From Streptomyces lincolnensis (GTDB lineage Bacteria > Actinomycetota > Actinomycetes > Streptomycetales > Streptomycetaceae): 64,000 nt of DNA. The position numbers and the translations under genes are program-made. The notes under the pieces are model-generated. The model was not told the origin of the DNA. It saw only the letters and a program-made list of their open reading frames with translations, and made no database searches. This document shows positions 13,273-22,431 of this stretch, piece after piece (the stretch's first letter is position 1; each line of letters opens with the position of its first letter). The DNA lies in NCBI RefSeq assembly GCF_001685355.1, contig NZ_CP016438.1, positions 1,054,001 to 1,118,000 on the forward strand, given 5' to 3'.

Positions 13273-13545
13273 CGCTCATCCCCCTCACCATGTCCCACCA
13301 GCACGTCCGGCCCGATCAGCCCCCGAGCACGGAGACCGGCGCACAGCCCGTTCGGGATGCGCCGACGTTGCAGTTCCACGATTCGCACGACCTGTTCCCG
13401 AGTCAGCATGCCGAGGGTGACGTGATGATACTTCGACGGGTACTGGTCCGGCCGAGGGGCCGTGGAGCGGAAGCGGACCTAGGCTGGATGGTGTCGCTGG
13501 AAACCAGCCGTGACGGGCACGGCTGTCCGGACGGAGGCACCGCGC

Positions 13546-15978
13546 GTGGACATGTCCGGCAGGCAGGACGCCCCCGCCGCCGCCCTTGTGGTGGACCCGG
13601 ACGGCGTGGTGAGCGGCTGGAGCGAGAGCGGGCGTCTGCTGCTGGGCTGGACCGTGGAGGACGCCGTCGGGCGGCCCCTGACCGACCTGCTGGCCGCTCC
13701 CCCGCCCCCCGGCTTCCCCGAGAGCCACGACAGCGGCCCCGACAGCACGAGGCTCGTTCCGCTGCGCCACCGGAACGGCTCCACGCTGGACGCCCTGGTG
13801 TCGGCTCACCCGCTGTTCGGCGCCGACGGCCGGGCCCTGGGCCACGCGGTCACCGTCCACCGCTGGGAACGCCGCCCGGTGATCGCCGACCTGGCCTTCG
13901 AGCAGTGCCCCTTCGCCCTCGGCGTCTACGACCCTGAGCTGCGGTTTCTCTGGGTCAACGCCTCCGCGTGCCGGGTGATGGCGCACTCCGAGGAACAGGT
14001 GCTCGGCGAGAAGTACCGCGAGCTGTTCCCCGAACTGGACGACAAGGCGTACACCAACCAGCTCGCCGAGGTGGCCAGGACCGGTGAGCCCGCGCGTCTC
14101 ATCACCGTCTTCCGCCCGCTCGGCAGCGATTACGCCAACGCCTGGGCCACCAGCATGTGGCCCGTCCGGGATGCCGAGGGCAGGGTCCGCGCGGTCGCCA
14201 ACTGGGGATTCGACATGAGCGCCGAGTACTGGGCCCGGCAGCGACTGCTCATCCTCAACGAGGCCGGTGTCGGAATCGGCCGGACGCTCGACGTGCTCGG
14301 CACCGCCCGGGAGCTGGCCGGAACCTCGGTGCCGGGATTCGCCGACCTCGTCACCGTGGATCTCTTCGACGAAGTGCTGCGCGGAGAGGAACCGCCCTCC
14401 CCGCCCACGTTCGCCCCCGGCGAGACCGTCACGCTCAGCCGGGCCGCCGGGCACAGCGCGCAGGACGACACCGACCGGGATCCGCGGCACCCGACGCCGG
14501 TCGACCACGTGGCCGGTTCCGTCGCCGCCCGCTGCCTGGCCACCGGCCGGTCCACGGTGCAGCTCGCCGCCGAACCCCATCAGGGCGGCGAGTGGGCCTT
14601 CGGGCCGGGGCTCGCCGCCGACCCGGCCCACTGGCCGCCGGGCAACCCGTCGATCGACCCCTCCATCGCCGCGGACGGGCTGACCGGCCGGATCACCGTG
14701 CCCCTGCGGGCCCGCGGCGCGCTGCTGGGCGTCGTCGCGTTCTCCCGCAGTGACCGGCCCGAGGCGTTCACCGCCGACGACCTGATCCTCGCCGAGGAGC
14801 TGACCGCCAAGGCGGCCATCGCCATCGACAACGCCCGCCGGTACTCGCGCGAGCGCACCACCGCGCTGACCCTGCAACGCAGCCTGCTGCCGCAGCGGCT
14901 GCCGAGCCAGGAGGCCCTCGATGTGGCCTCCCGCTATCTGCCCGCCGGGACCGGCGCGGAGGTGGGCGGTGACTGGTTCGACGTCATCCCGCTCTCCGGT
15001 GCCCGGGTCGCCCTGGTCGTCGGGGATGTCGTCGGCCACGGCCTGCACGCCTCGGCCAGCATGGGCCGGCTGCGCACGGCGGTCCGCACCCTGGCCGACG
15101 TGGACCTGCCGCCGGACGAGTTGCTGACCCACCTGGACGACCTGGTCCTCCACCTGTCGAACGACCTTCAGCCCGCCGACGCCTTCCAGCCGGCCGGCGA
15201 GTTCGGGGCCACCTGCCTGTACACCGTCTACGACCCCGTCTCCCGGCACTTCGCGCTGGCGAGCGCGGGGCATCCGCTGCCGCTGATCATCTCCCCGGAC
15301 GGCACCAGGACCCCGACCTCCGCACAGCCGGGACCACCGCTCGGCATCGGTGGGCTGCCCTTCGAGGCGACCGAGGTCGAGCTCCCCGAGGGCAGCCTGC
15401 TCGCCCTCTTCACCGACGGGCTGGTGGAGTGCCGCGAGCGCGACGTCGACCAGGGGATCGCCGAACTGTCGCGGGTCCTGAACCATGCGGCCGGCTCGCT
15501 GGAAGGCCTGTGCGACACGGTGCTGGACGCCATGCTCCCCGAACGCCGCACCGACGACGCCGCCCTGCTGCTCGCCCGCACGCTGGCGCTGGATCCCCAG
15601 CACGTCGCCGACTGGGACGTCGAACCCGACCCCTCGCAGGTGCCGCGCGCCAGGAAGTTCGCCGTGGAACAGGTCGACGCGTGGGGCCTGGAGGAGGCGT
15701 CCTTCGTCACCGAACTGGTGGTCAGCGAGCTGGTCACCAACGCCATCAGATACGGCGAGCCCCCGATCAGGCTACGGCTGATCCGCGACACCTCCCTGAT
15801 CTGCGAGGTGTCCGACGCCAGCAACACCGCCCCGCACCTGCGCCGGGCGCGCGCCTACGACGAGGGCGGCCGGGGCCTGCTGCTCGTCGCCCAGCTCACC
15901 CAGGGGTGGGGGACCCGGCACACCACCGAAGGCAAGACGATCTGGTGCGCGCAGACCCTTCCCGAGCCCCCTTCCTGA
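13546..15978 (+). CDS. PAS-GAF-SpoIIE phosphatase with C-terminal anti-sigma-type kinase domain
   Basis: An 810-residue, probably soluble multidomain signalling protein. N-terminal PAS (AALVVDPDGVVSGWSESGRLLLGW), second PAS (FALGVYDPELRFLWVNASACRVM), a GAF domain (from ILNEAGVGIGRTLDVLGTARE to AKAAIAIDNARRYSRER), a PP2C/SpoIIE phosphatase (RSLLPQRLP, EVGGDWFDVIPL, LVVGDVVGHGLHA, LFTDGLVECR), and a HATPase_c/RsbW-like domain (VTELVVSELVTNAIRYG, DEGGRGLLLVAQL). It probably dephosphorylates an anti-sigma-factor antagonist and phosphorylates or binds partners through its kinase domain. GTG 13546 is chosen for its GGAGG eight bases upstream; GTG 13510 has none. Streptomyces genomes hold dozens of these. 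Confidence 0.9.
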   Translation: MDMSGRQDAPAAALVVDPDGVVSGWSESGRLLLGWTVEDAVGRPLTDLLAAPPPPGFPESHDSGPDSTRLVPLRHRNGSTLDALVSAHPLFGADGRALGHAVTVHRWERRPVIADLAFEQCPFALGVYDPELRFLWVNASACRVMAHSEEQVLGEKYRELFPELDDKAYTNQLAEVARTGEPARLITVFRPLGSDYANAWATSMWPVRDAEGRVRAVANWGFDMSAEYWARQRLLILNEAGVGIGRTLDVLGTARELAGTSVPGFADLVTVDLFDEVLRGEEPPSPPTFAPGETVTLSRAAGHSAQDDTDRDPRHPTPVDHVAGSVAARCLATGRSTVQLAAEPHQGGEWAFGPGLAADPAHWPPGNPSIDPSIAADGLTGRITVPLRARGALLGVVAFSRSDRPEAFTADDLILAEELTAKAAIAIDNARRYSRERTTALTLQRSLLPQRLPSQEALDVASRYLPAGTGAEVGGDWFDVIPLSGARVALVVGDVVGHGLHASASMGRLRTAVRTLADVDLPPDELLTHLDDLVLHLSNDLQPADAFQPAGEFGATCLYTVYDPVSRHFALASAGHPLPLIISPDGTRTPTSAQPGPPLGIGGLPFEATEVELPEGSLLALFTDGLVECRERDVDQGIAELSRVLNHAAGSLEGLCDTVLDAMLPERRTDDAALLLARTLALDPQHVADWDVEPDPSQVPRARKFAVEQVDAWGLEEASFVTELVVSELVTNAIRYGEPPIRLRLIRDTSLICEVSDASNTAPHLRRARAYDEGGRGLLLVAQLTQGWGTRHTTEGKTIWCAQTLPEPPS

Positions 15979-16002
15979 GTCCGGGCCCCAGCCTGTACGC
16001 CG

Positions 16003-16788
16003 TCACGCCCCCGCAGCCTCGATGAACTCACCCACGGCGCCGCGCGGGTCCCCCGAGCGGACCAGGGCCTCGCCGACCAGCACCACGTCGGCTCCCCAAC
16101 CGCGGTACTCCGCCACGTCCTTCGGGCCCGTCACCCCTGATTCCGCGACCCTGACCGTGCCTTCGGGGATGCCCGTCACCAGGTCGGCGAACACCGCGCG
16201 ATCGACGTCCAGCGTCGTCAGGTCCCGCGCGTTGATTCCGAGGAGGTCGGCCCCGGCGGCCACCGCACGCCGTACTTCGTCGGCCGTGTGCGCCTCCACG
16301 AGCGGCGTGAGCCCCAACTCCCCGCACAGGCCCATCAAGTCGGTGAGCTGGCTGTCGTCCAGCGACACGACCATGAGAAGCGCCAGATCGGCACCGTGCG
16401 CGCGGGCTTCCCACAGCTGGTAGGGATCGACGATGAAGTCCTTGCGCAGGACGGGCACGTCGACCCGGGCGCGTACGGCGTCCAGATCGGCGAGGGAGCC
16501 GCCGAAACGCCTGCTCTCGGTGAGCACGCTGATCGCGGCGGCACCGCCGGCCGCGTACTGGGCCGCGAGGGACGCGGGGTCGGGGATGTCCGCCAGCGCG
16601 CCCTTGCTGGGGCTCTTCCGCTTCACCTCGGCGATGATGGACACCCCTGGCGCCCGGAACGCGGGCAGGGGGTCGAGCGCGGGTGCCGCGTCCGCCGCCC
16701 GGGAGCGCAGCTCCGCCAACGGCGTCGCACTCTTTCGTTGTTCCAGGTCCTCACGGACTCCCGCGAGGATCCCGTCCAGAACGCTCAT
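16003..16788 (-). CDS. trpC: Indole-3-glycerol phosphate synthase
   Basis: A 261-residue TIM-barrel enzyme that closes CdRP to indole-3-glycerol phosphate in tryptophan synthesis. Family signatures are [14 protein letters not shown] (catalytic Lys), [28 protein letters not shown] (second catalytic Lys), [15 protein letters not shown] and [12 protein letters not shown]. Length is normal. AAGGAGTGGGCG precedes the ATG. It stands alone: no trpA, trpB or trpD is next to it, so this may be the dispersed or second copy often found in streptomycetes, possibly with a role in indole-derived specialised metabolism. A 20-base tandem repeat lies just upstream. Confidence 0.93.
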   Translation of the reverse strand: MSVLDGILAGVREDLEQRKSATPLAELRSRAADAAPALDPLPAFRAPGVSIIAEVKRKSPSKGALADIPDPASLAAQYAAGGAAAISVLTESRRFGGSLADLDAVRARVDVPVLRKDFIVDPYQLWEARAHGADLALLMVVSLDDSQLTDLMGLCGELGLTPLVEAHTADEVRRAVAAGADLLGINARDLTTLDVDRAVFADLVTGIPEGTVRVAESGVTGPKDVAEYRGWGADVVLVGEALVRSGDPRGAVGEFIEAAGA

Positions 16789-16816
16789 CGCCCACTCCTT
16801 GTCGCATCGTCTTCGG

Positions 16817-16856
16817 ATCGATCACGGCGTGCGTATATCGATCATGGCGTGCGTAT
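16817..16856. repeat. Two-copy 20-base tandem repeat upstream of trpC
   Basis: Bases 16817-16836 and 16837-16856 are adjacent copies of ATCGATCAyGGCGTGCGTAT with one difference, 28 bases upstream of the trpC start codon on the minus strand. A regulator binding-site pair is likely, but no family is suggested by the sequence. Confidence 0.75.
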
Positions 16857-16951
16857 CAGGCGGCATCGCGGGGAGGCAAGTGAACTTCTCGTGGAAGCGC
16901 GGATCGACCGCCGCCGGTCCGTGGCACGCGCGGCGTGATCGGGAAACGGCA

Positions 16952-16985
16952 GGGGCCTTCCCGCATCGCACACGCGGAAGGCCCC
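16952..16985 (-). terminator. Hairpin terminator of the 12-gene catabolic operon
   Basis: GGGGCCTTCC(C)GC at 16952-16964 pairs with GCGGAAGGCCCC at 16974-16985, with one bulged C and a 9-base loop. It lies 27 bases past the stop codon of the minus-strand FAD oxidoreductase at 17013. Confidence 0.75.
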
Positions 16986-17012
16986 CACGGTGTCACCGCG
17001 TTCGGCGTCGCC

Positions 17013-18296
17013 TCAGCGCAAGCGGTCCTTCATCTTGTAGTAGGCGCCGCCGAACGGCAGGAACCAGGGCGTGCCGTTGTAGAAGGGGACGGGGACCTTG
17101 GGGAAGCCGAGGCCGCGCAGTGGGTTGGCCTCCGGCTTGCCGTCCATCATCTCGGCGACCGCCCGGCCCATGTAGGTGGCCATCTGGACACCGTGGCCGC
17201 AGTAGCCCATCGAGTAGTACAGGCCGTTCTCCTCGCCCGCGTGCGGGAGACGGTCCCAGGAGAAGCCGACCATGCCGCCCCAGACGTAGTCGATCCGCAC
17301 TCCCGCGAGCTGCGGGAAGATCTCCGTCATCTCCCGCTTGAGGATGTCTCCGCTCTTGACGTCGGAGGCCGGGTCGGAGGGCGCGAAGCGGGCCCGGCCG
17401 CCGAAGGCCAGGCGGTTGTCGGGGGTGAGACGGATGTAGTGGCCGATGTTCTTGGAGTCGACCACCAGGCGGGCGTTGGGGATCAGTTCCTTGGCGCGCG
17501 CCTCACCGAGCGGCTCGGTGACGATGATGAAGCTGCCGACGTTGATGAGCCGCTTGCGGAACGACGGCAGCGCCTTGTCGGTGTAGGCGTCGGTCGCGGC
17601 CATGACCTGCTTGGCGCGGATCGTGCCGTTGAGGGTCTCGACCACGAACCCGCCGCCGGGCAGCCGGGTGAGGCCGGTGGCCGCGTTCCGCTCGTGGATC
17701 TCCGCGCCGGCCCGCTCGGTTGCCTCGGCCAGGCCGTGGACGTACTTGCCCACGTGCAGGGCGGCGCTGAGCGGGTCGAGGAGGGCGCCGTGGTAGTAGT
17801 CCGAGCCCAGCTCGGACTTCAGCTCGGCGCGGGTGAGGAGCTTGGTCTCGTGGTCGAAGTTCTCGGCCAGGTCGCGCTGGGTGGCCTTCATCGACTCGAA
17901 GTGCTGCGGTTTGAAGGCGACTCCGAGGCGTCCCGCACGGTTGAAGTCGCAGTCGATCTTCTCGGTGCGTGTCAGCTCCTCCACGACGTCGACCGCCTCG
18001 CGGAAGGAGTCGTAGAGCTCTCGGGCGCGCTCCTGGCCGTAGCGCTTGCGGGCCTCGCCGACACCGATGGTGAGGCCCTGGGTGCACATGCTGCCGTTGC
18101 GGCCGGAGGCGCCCGAGCCGACCTTGTCCTTCTCGACGAGGACGACCCGGGCGCCCTTGCGGGCGGCGTGGTAGGCGGTGGACAGGCCGGTGAGGCCGCC
18201 GCCGACGACCACCACGTCCGCCTCGTCGGGCAGGTCCTTTCCGGACCGGTCGGGCAGGGCGGGGGCGGTGTCGAGCCAGTAGGGGATCTGCTTCAT
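17013..18296 (-). CDS. FAD-dependent oxidoreductase, PuuB/DadA-like amine oxidase
   Basis: A 427-residue flavoprotein of the DAO family. The N-terminal dinucleotide fold is VVVVGGGLTGLSTAYHAARKG with VEKDKVGSGASGRNGSM, the layout of gamma-glutamylputrescine oxidase (PuuB). The substrate domain includes HVGKYVHGLAEATERAGAEIHE, and the C-terminal FAD contact is YYSMGYCGHGVQMATYMG. It should oxidise a primary or secondary amine to an aldehyde or imine, releasing H2O2. It is the last gene of the minus-strand operon, 50 bases after the HAD gene. No puuA (glutamylputrescine synthetase) is present, so the exact substrate is open. Confidence 0.82.
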   Translation of the reverse strand: MKQIPYWLDTAPALPDRSGKDLPDEADVVVVGGGLTGLSTAYHAARKGARVVLVEKDKVGSGASGRNGSMCTQGLTIGVGEARKRYGQERARELYDSFREAVDVVEELTRTEKIDCDFNRAGRLGVAFKPQHFESMKATQRDLAENFDHETKLLTRAELKSELGSDYYHGALLDPLSAALHVGKYVHGLAEATERAGAEIHERNAATGLTRLPGGGFVVETLNGTIRAKQVMAATDAYTDKALPSFRKRLINVGSFIIVTEPLGEARAKELIPNARLVVDSKNIGHYIRLTPDNRLAFGGRARFAPSDPASDVKSGDILKREMTEIFPQLAGVRIDYVWGGMVGFSWDRLPHAGEENGLYYSMGYCGHGVQMATYMGRAVAEMMDGKPEANPLRGLGFPKVPVPFYNGTPWFLPFGGAYYKMKDRLR

Positions 18297-18346
18297 GGCG
18301 TGCGTCCTCTGTGTTCTTCGTCCTGTGTCGCCGGGTGGCCGTGTGG

Positions 18347-19012
18347 TCAGCAGCCGAGCAGCTTCGGCAGGCCCGACAGGTCGGGCAGCTCGTCGTAGGG
18401 CTGGTAGTCGGCGCTGCCCGGGTGGCCGAAGCGGTTGATCCACACGCGGCGCTTCAGGCCGAGGTCACGGGTCGGGATGTGGTCGTACTCCCAGCCCTGC
18501 GCGGTGTGGATGACCTGCGAGGGCTCGACGCCCATGGTCTTGTAGGCGTGCTCGAAGGTCTGGCGGTCGGGCTTGTAGGCGCCGGCCTGCTGGGCGGTGA
18601 TGACGTAGTCGAACTCGACGCCGATGTTCTCCACATTGCGCGCGATCAGGTCGTCGTCGGTGTTGGAGATGATGGCGATCTCGTACTTGGTCTTCAACGC
18701 GCGCAGGGCCTCCGGGACCTCCGGGAACGGACCGAAGGTGGGGACGGCCTCGACCAGGGCGTCGCCGTCGGAGGTGCGGTACTCCAGGCCGTGCAGGCGC
18801 ATGGCCGTCCGCAGGCTGGAGTGCAGGATCTCGTGGTAGGGGCGGTACGCCTCCAGGACGGCCTGGAAGCGCATGACGCGGAAGTCGTCGAGGAACTCGT
18901 CGACGTCCAGGTTGTCCAGGTCCAGCCGGTCGGCCAGGACCTTGAGGGTGGTGGGGCCGAGCTGGAAGTCGACCAGGGTGCCGTAGGCGTCGAAGGTGAC
19001 GATCTCTCGCAT
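18347..19012 (-). CDS. HAD-family hydrolase (type II haloacid dehalogenase-like)
   Basis: A 221-residue protein with the HAD motifs: nucleophile Asp8 in VTFDAYGTLVDF, motif II IAIISNTDDD, motif III Lys in GAYKPDRQTFEHAY, and HTAQGWEYDHIPTRDLG as the last conserved block. The FDAYGTL start and the length fit type II haloacid dehalogenases. In the operon it lies between the aldo/keto reductase (44-base gap) and the FAD oxidase (50-base gap). Its role in amine breakdown is not obvious; it may act on a phosphorylated intermediate or as housecleaning. Confidence 0.8.
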   Translation of the reverse strand: MREIVTFDAYGTLVDFQLGPTTLKVLADRLDLDNLDVDEFLDDFRVMRFQAVLEAYRPYHEILHSSLRTAMRLHGLEYRTSDGDALVEAVPTFGPFPEVPEALRALKTKYEIAIISNTDDDLIARNVENIGVEFDYVITAQQAGAYKPDRQTFEHAYKTMGVEPSQVIHTAQGWEYDHIPTRDLGLKRRVWINRFGHPGSADYQPYDELPDLSGLPKLLGC

Positions 19013-19056
19013 GGTGTTCAGCCTCGATTCGCGTGTTTCTCAAGTGGGTTGGGGCG

Positions 19057-19995
19057 TCAGACGACTTGTTCGCCGGGGGTGACGATCGCGTCCAGGGCGG
19101 CCAGATCGGCGGCGTCGGGGATCCAGTCGGCCGCCGCCGCGTTGGCGGTGACCTGTCCGGGATTCATGGCGCCGCAGATCACGGAGCCGACGGCGGGCAG
19201 GGCGGCCAGTCCGCCCACGGCGACCTGGAGGAGGGTCAGGCCGCGTTCGGCGCCGTACGCGGTGAGCGCCTCGACCCGGTCGAGGGAGGCGTCGGTCAGC
19301 CAGCCCTGCCGCCAGGACAGGCGGCTGCCGGGCGGGGGCTGCTCGCCGCGCCGGTACTTGCCGCTGAGCAGGCCGTTGGCCAGCGGGTAGTACGGCAGCA
19401 GGCCGATGCCGTGGCGCAGACAGGCCGGGATCAGCTCCTCCTCCACGCTGCGGTCGAGCAGGTGGTAGCGGGCCTGGGTGCTCACGAAGGCATCGCTCAG
19501 GTCCTCGGCCGGGAGGGCCGAGCAGCCCATGTACCCGATCTTGCCCTCGGCGACGAGTTCGCGCAGGGCGGCGATGGTCTCGTCGAGGGGGGTGACGCCG
19601 TCCGGCTCGTGGTACTGGTACAGGTCGATGCGGTCGGTGCCGAGACGGCGGAGCGAGGCTTCGACGGCGTACCGGACATAGGCGCGGGCGCCCCGTCGGC
19701 CGTACTGGTCGGCCTCCGGGCCCATCTCCATGCCGAACTTGGTGGCCAGGACGACGTCGTCGCGGTGGCCCTTGAGGGCGGCGCCGAGAAGGCGTTCGCC
19801 GTCGCCGCGCGTACCGCCCTGTTCGCCGAAGCCGCCGTACATGTCGGCGGTGTCGAACAGGGTGATCCCGGCGTCGAGGGCCGCGTGGACGACGGCCTTC
19901 GTGCCGTCCTCGTCCAGGCGGGAGCCGAAGTTGTTGCCGCCGACGCCGACCACGGAGACGGTCGGGCCGCGTTCGCCCAGGGTGCGGTATCTCAT
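19057..19995 (-). CDS. Aldo/keto reductase
   Basis: A 312-residue NADPH-dependent TIM-barrel reductase. The catalytic tetrad is visible: Asp and Tyr in GITLFDTADMYGG, Lys in VVLATKFGM, and His in DLYQYHEPD (with the usual hydrophobic lead YQYH). The cofactor pocket region GSVICGAMNPGQV is near the C-terminus. The start codon overlaps the stop of the upstream aldehyde dehydrogenase by four bases (ATGA), so it is translationally coupled. It could reduce the same aldehyde that the dehydrogenase oxidises, an overflow route to an alcohol. Confidence 0.87.
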   Translation of the reverse strand: MRYRTLGERGPTVSVVGVGGNNFGSRLDEDGTKAVVHAALDAGITLFDTADMYGGFGEQGGTRGDGERLLGAALKGHRDDVVLATKFGMEMGPEADQYGRRGARAYVRYAVEASLRRLGTDRIDLYQYHEPDGVTPLDETIAALRELVAEGKIGYMGCSALPAEDLSDAFVSTQARYHLLDRSVEEELIPACLRHGIGLLPYYPLANGLLSGKYRRGEQPPPGSRLSWRQGWLTDASLDRVEALTAYGAERGLTLLQVAVGGLAALPAVGSVICGAMNPGQVTANAAAADWIPDAADLAALDAIVTPGEQVV

Positions 19996-21446
19996 GACCG
20001 GCTCCCGAAGCCGATGCAGACGTTCTTGGTCTGCGTGTAGCTCGCCAGGGCTTCGAGGCCCTTCTCCCGGCCCCAGCCGCTGTGCTTGTAGCCGCCGAAG
20101 GGCAGCTCGACGCCCGTGCCGACGCCGGTGGCGTTGACGGAGACCTGGCCGGCCCGGATGCCCTCCGCTAGGCGCATCGCCTTGTCGATGTCGCGGGTCC
20201 AGACGTACGAGGAGAGGCCGTAGGGGCTGTCGTTGGCGATGTCCAGGGCCTCGTCGGCGTCGTCGAAGTCGATGACGGTGACGACGGGGCCGAAGATCTC
20301 CTCGCGGGCGCAACGGGCCTGGTTGGTCAGGCCGGTGAGGACGGTCGGCTCGATGTAGTAGCCGTCGGCCAGGGCCGGGTCGGACGGCGCGCCGCCGCCG
20401 ACGCGGACCGTCGCGCCCTCCTGCCGGGCCAGGTCGAGGTAGCCCAGCACCCGGTCGCGCTGCCGGGCGGCGACCAGCGGGCCGATGTCCGGGTCGGACA
20501 GGCCGGGGCCTACGCGCAGGGTGGCGATCTTCTCCACCAGCCGGTCCAGGAACTCCTCCGCGCCGCGTTGAAGAAGCAGGCGCGTCCCGGCCGAGCACAT
20601 CTGTCCCGCGTTGCTGAACGAGGCGCCCAGGATCGCCTTCAGGGCCAGGTCGAAGTCGGCGTCGGCGAAGACGACGAACGGCGACTTGCCACCCAGCTCG
20701 GTGACCGACGGCACCACGTTGGCGGCGGCCGCCTGGGCGACCTTGATACCGGTGGGAACGGAGCCGGTGAAGGTGACCTGGTCGATGCCGGGGTGTCCGG
20801 CGAGGGAGGCGCCGGTCTCGCCGTCGCCGGGGACGACGTTGAGGACGCCGGGTGGCAGGCCGCACTCCAGGGCGATGCGGCCGATCTCCAGCGGGGTCAG
20901 CGGCGCCTCGGGAGAGGGCTTGAGGACCACCGTGCAGCCCGCGGCCAGTGCCGGGGCGGAGCCCCTCGCGGTGTTCTGGAGCGGGTAGTTGAACGGGATG
21001 ATCTGGCCGGAGACGCCGATCGGCTCGCGCACGGTGTAGTCGAGCAGCCCCGGGCCCAGCGGGATCGTGGAACCGCCGAGCTTGTCGGCGAAGCCCGCGT
21101 AGAACTCGAAGTAGCGGGCGGCTGCCTCGACGTCGGCCTTGGCCTGGCCGAGCGGCTTGCCGGTGTCCTGGCTCTCCAGCCGGGCCAGCCGTTCGCCCTG
21201 ATGACGAATGGCCTCGGCGATCCGGTACAGGAGCCGGCCGCGGTCGGCGGCGCGCATCCCGGCCCACTCGGGCGCCGTGAACGCTGCCCTGGCCGCGGCC
21301 ACCGCCCGGGCCACGTCCGCGGGGCCGGCCAGCGCCACCTTGGCGATGGCCGTCCCGTCGGACGGGTCGAGGACGGTGAAGGTGCGGCCGTCGGAGGCGG
21401 GCACCTGCTTGCCGTCGACGAGGAGCAACTGGGTGTCGCCGCTCAT
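19992..21446 (-). CDS. NAD(P)+ aldehyde dehydrogenase (aminoaldehyde/betaine aldehyde type)
   Basis: A 484-residue ALDH of normal length. Motifs: IIPFNYPLQNTARGSAPALA, VLKPSPEAPLTPLEIG, FTGSVPTGIKVA, active-site Glu in TELGGKSPF, nucleophile Cys in NAGQMCSAGTR, and EEIFGPVVTV. FNYPL and GQMCSAG are typical of PuuC/betaine aldehyde dehydrogenases. In context it would oxidise the aldehyde released by the aminotransferase or the FAD amine oxidases. It overlaps by four bases with the M14 deacylase upstream and the aldo/keto reductase downstream. Confidence 0.88.
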   Translation of the reverse strand: MSGDTQLLLVDGKQVPASDGRTFTVLDPSDGTAIAKVALAGPADVARAVAAARAAFTAPEWAGMRAADRGRLLYRIAEAIRHQGERLARLESQDTGKPLGQAKADVEAAARYFEFYAGFADKLGGSTIPLGPGLLDYTVREPIGVSGQIIPFNYPLQNTARGSAPALAAGCTVVLKPSPEAPLTPLEIGRIALECGLPPGVLNVVPGDGETGASLAGHPGIDQVTFTGSVPTGIKVAQAAAANVVPSVTELGGKSPFVVFADADFDLALKAILGASFSNAGQMCSAGTRLLLQRGAEEFLDRLVEKIATLRVGPGLSDPDIGPLVAARQRDRVLGYLDLARQEGATVRVGGGAPSDPALADGYYIEPTVLTGLTNQARCAREEIFGPVVTVIDFDDADEALDIANDSPYGLSSYVWTRDIDKAMRLAEGIRAGQVSVNATGVGTGVELPFGGYKHSGWGREKGLEALASYTQTKNVCIGFGSRS

Positions 21447-22396
21447 GGCCGGATCTCCTCCAGCACCTCACCGAAGATGACGACCTCGTCGCCCGGACGG
21501 ACGGTGCGGATCCGGCGCACCCACAGCACGATGCCGTCCTGCGGGGCGGTCACCTCTTCCAGCGTGTTGCCGTAGTGGTCGACGATGTGGGCGATCAGGT
21601 CGCCCTCCTTGCAGGTCTCCCCCGGTTCGGCGTGTCCGAGGAAGAAGCCGCCGGCGGCGGAACGGGCGAAGGTGCCGGAGGTGGCGGTGTAGCTGTCGCG
21701 CAGCTTCGCCTCGCCGTCGGTCATCTTCAGCTGCCGCATGATGTTGCGGATCGAGTCGATGTGCAGGTCGACGTTCGACTCCCGGTAGGTGCCGCCGCCC
21801 GCCTCGATGGTGATGGCCGGTTTGCCCGCCGCGAGGGTGGGGTGACGGACCGTGCCGCCCCACTTGCCGCCCTTCCAGACCAGCTCGTGCCCGGCTGCGA
21901 GCGCCAGGTCCGTGGCCAGTTCCTCGTAGCCGCCCTGGAGGATGACCAGTGGGGCGATCTCGCCGAAGGTACCGCCGGTGTGCAGGTCCACGAGCGCGTC
22001 GATGGCGGGGACGACCTGCTCGACGAAGGTGGCGGCCAGCCGCAGGGAGTACGAACCGTCCGCGTCGCCCGGGAAGATCCGGTTGAGGTTCAGGTAGTCC
22101 AGGCCGCTGGTGCGGGCGGCCGCTTCGAAGGCGGGGGTGTTCATGCAGGGGATGCCGACGAGGGTGCCGCGCAGGGTGGCCGGGTCGATGTCGGCGAGGA
22201 CGCGGCGGATGGCCTCCTGGCCGTCGTACTCGTCGCCGTGCACGCCCGCGTCCACGCACAGCACGGGGCCGTCTTCGATGCCGTTGACGACGATCAACGG
22301 TATGCCGAGTTCCACGCCGTAGCTGCTGGTGCCGACAGGGATGAGTCCCTCGGCGCGTTCGCCGGGGGCGACGGTCAGTGGACCGATGGAGTACAT
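21443..22396 (-). CDS. Succinylglutamate desuccinylase/aspartoacylase-family (M14) amidohydrolase
   Basis: A 317-residue zinc hydrolase. Zinc ligands are in DAGVHGDEYDG (HxxE) and VDLHTGG; the general-base Glu is in AITIEAGGG. The C-terminal ~90 residues form a beta-barrel/lipoyl-like domain (APQDGIVLWVRRIRTVRPGDEVV), as in ectoine-pathway DoeB and related deacylases. These enzymes split N-acyl amino acids or diamines. ATG 22396 is used because AAAGGAACC lies upstream; the open frame continues to 22435 but has no ribosome binding site there. It is one of two M14 enzymes in the operon (the other is at 27885), which together suggest an N-acylated substrate. Confidence 0.85.
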   Translation of the reverse strand: MYSIGPLTVAPGERAEGLIPVGTSSYGVELGIPLIVVNGIEDGPVLCVDAGVHGDEYDGQEAIRRVLADIDPATLRGTLVGIPCMNTPAFEAAARTSGLDYLNLNRIFPGDADGSYSLRLAATFVEQVVPAIDALVDLHTGGTFGEIAPLVILQGGYEELATDLALAAGHELVWKGGKWGGTVRHPTLAAGKPAITIEAGGGTYRESNVDLHIDSIRNIMRQLKMTDGEAKLRDSYTATSGTFARSAAGGFFLGHAEPGETCKEGDLIAHIVDHYGNTLEEVTAPQDGIVLWVRRIRTVRPGDEVVIFGEVLEEIRP

Positions 22397-22431
22397 GGAT
22401 GTGGTTCCTTTCGAATGCACGAATGCGGGTG

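Noticed and set aside
13273..13545. Possible short minus-strand ORF (MLTREQVVRIVELQRR...) in the FadR-SpoIIE gap
   Set aside because: About 41 codons, no ribosome binding site, no known family; I see nothing else supportable in this 273-base gap.
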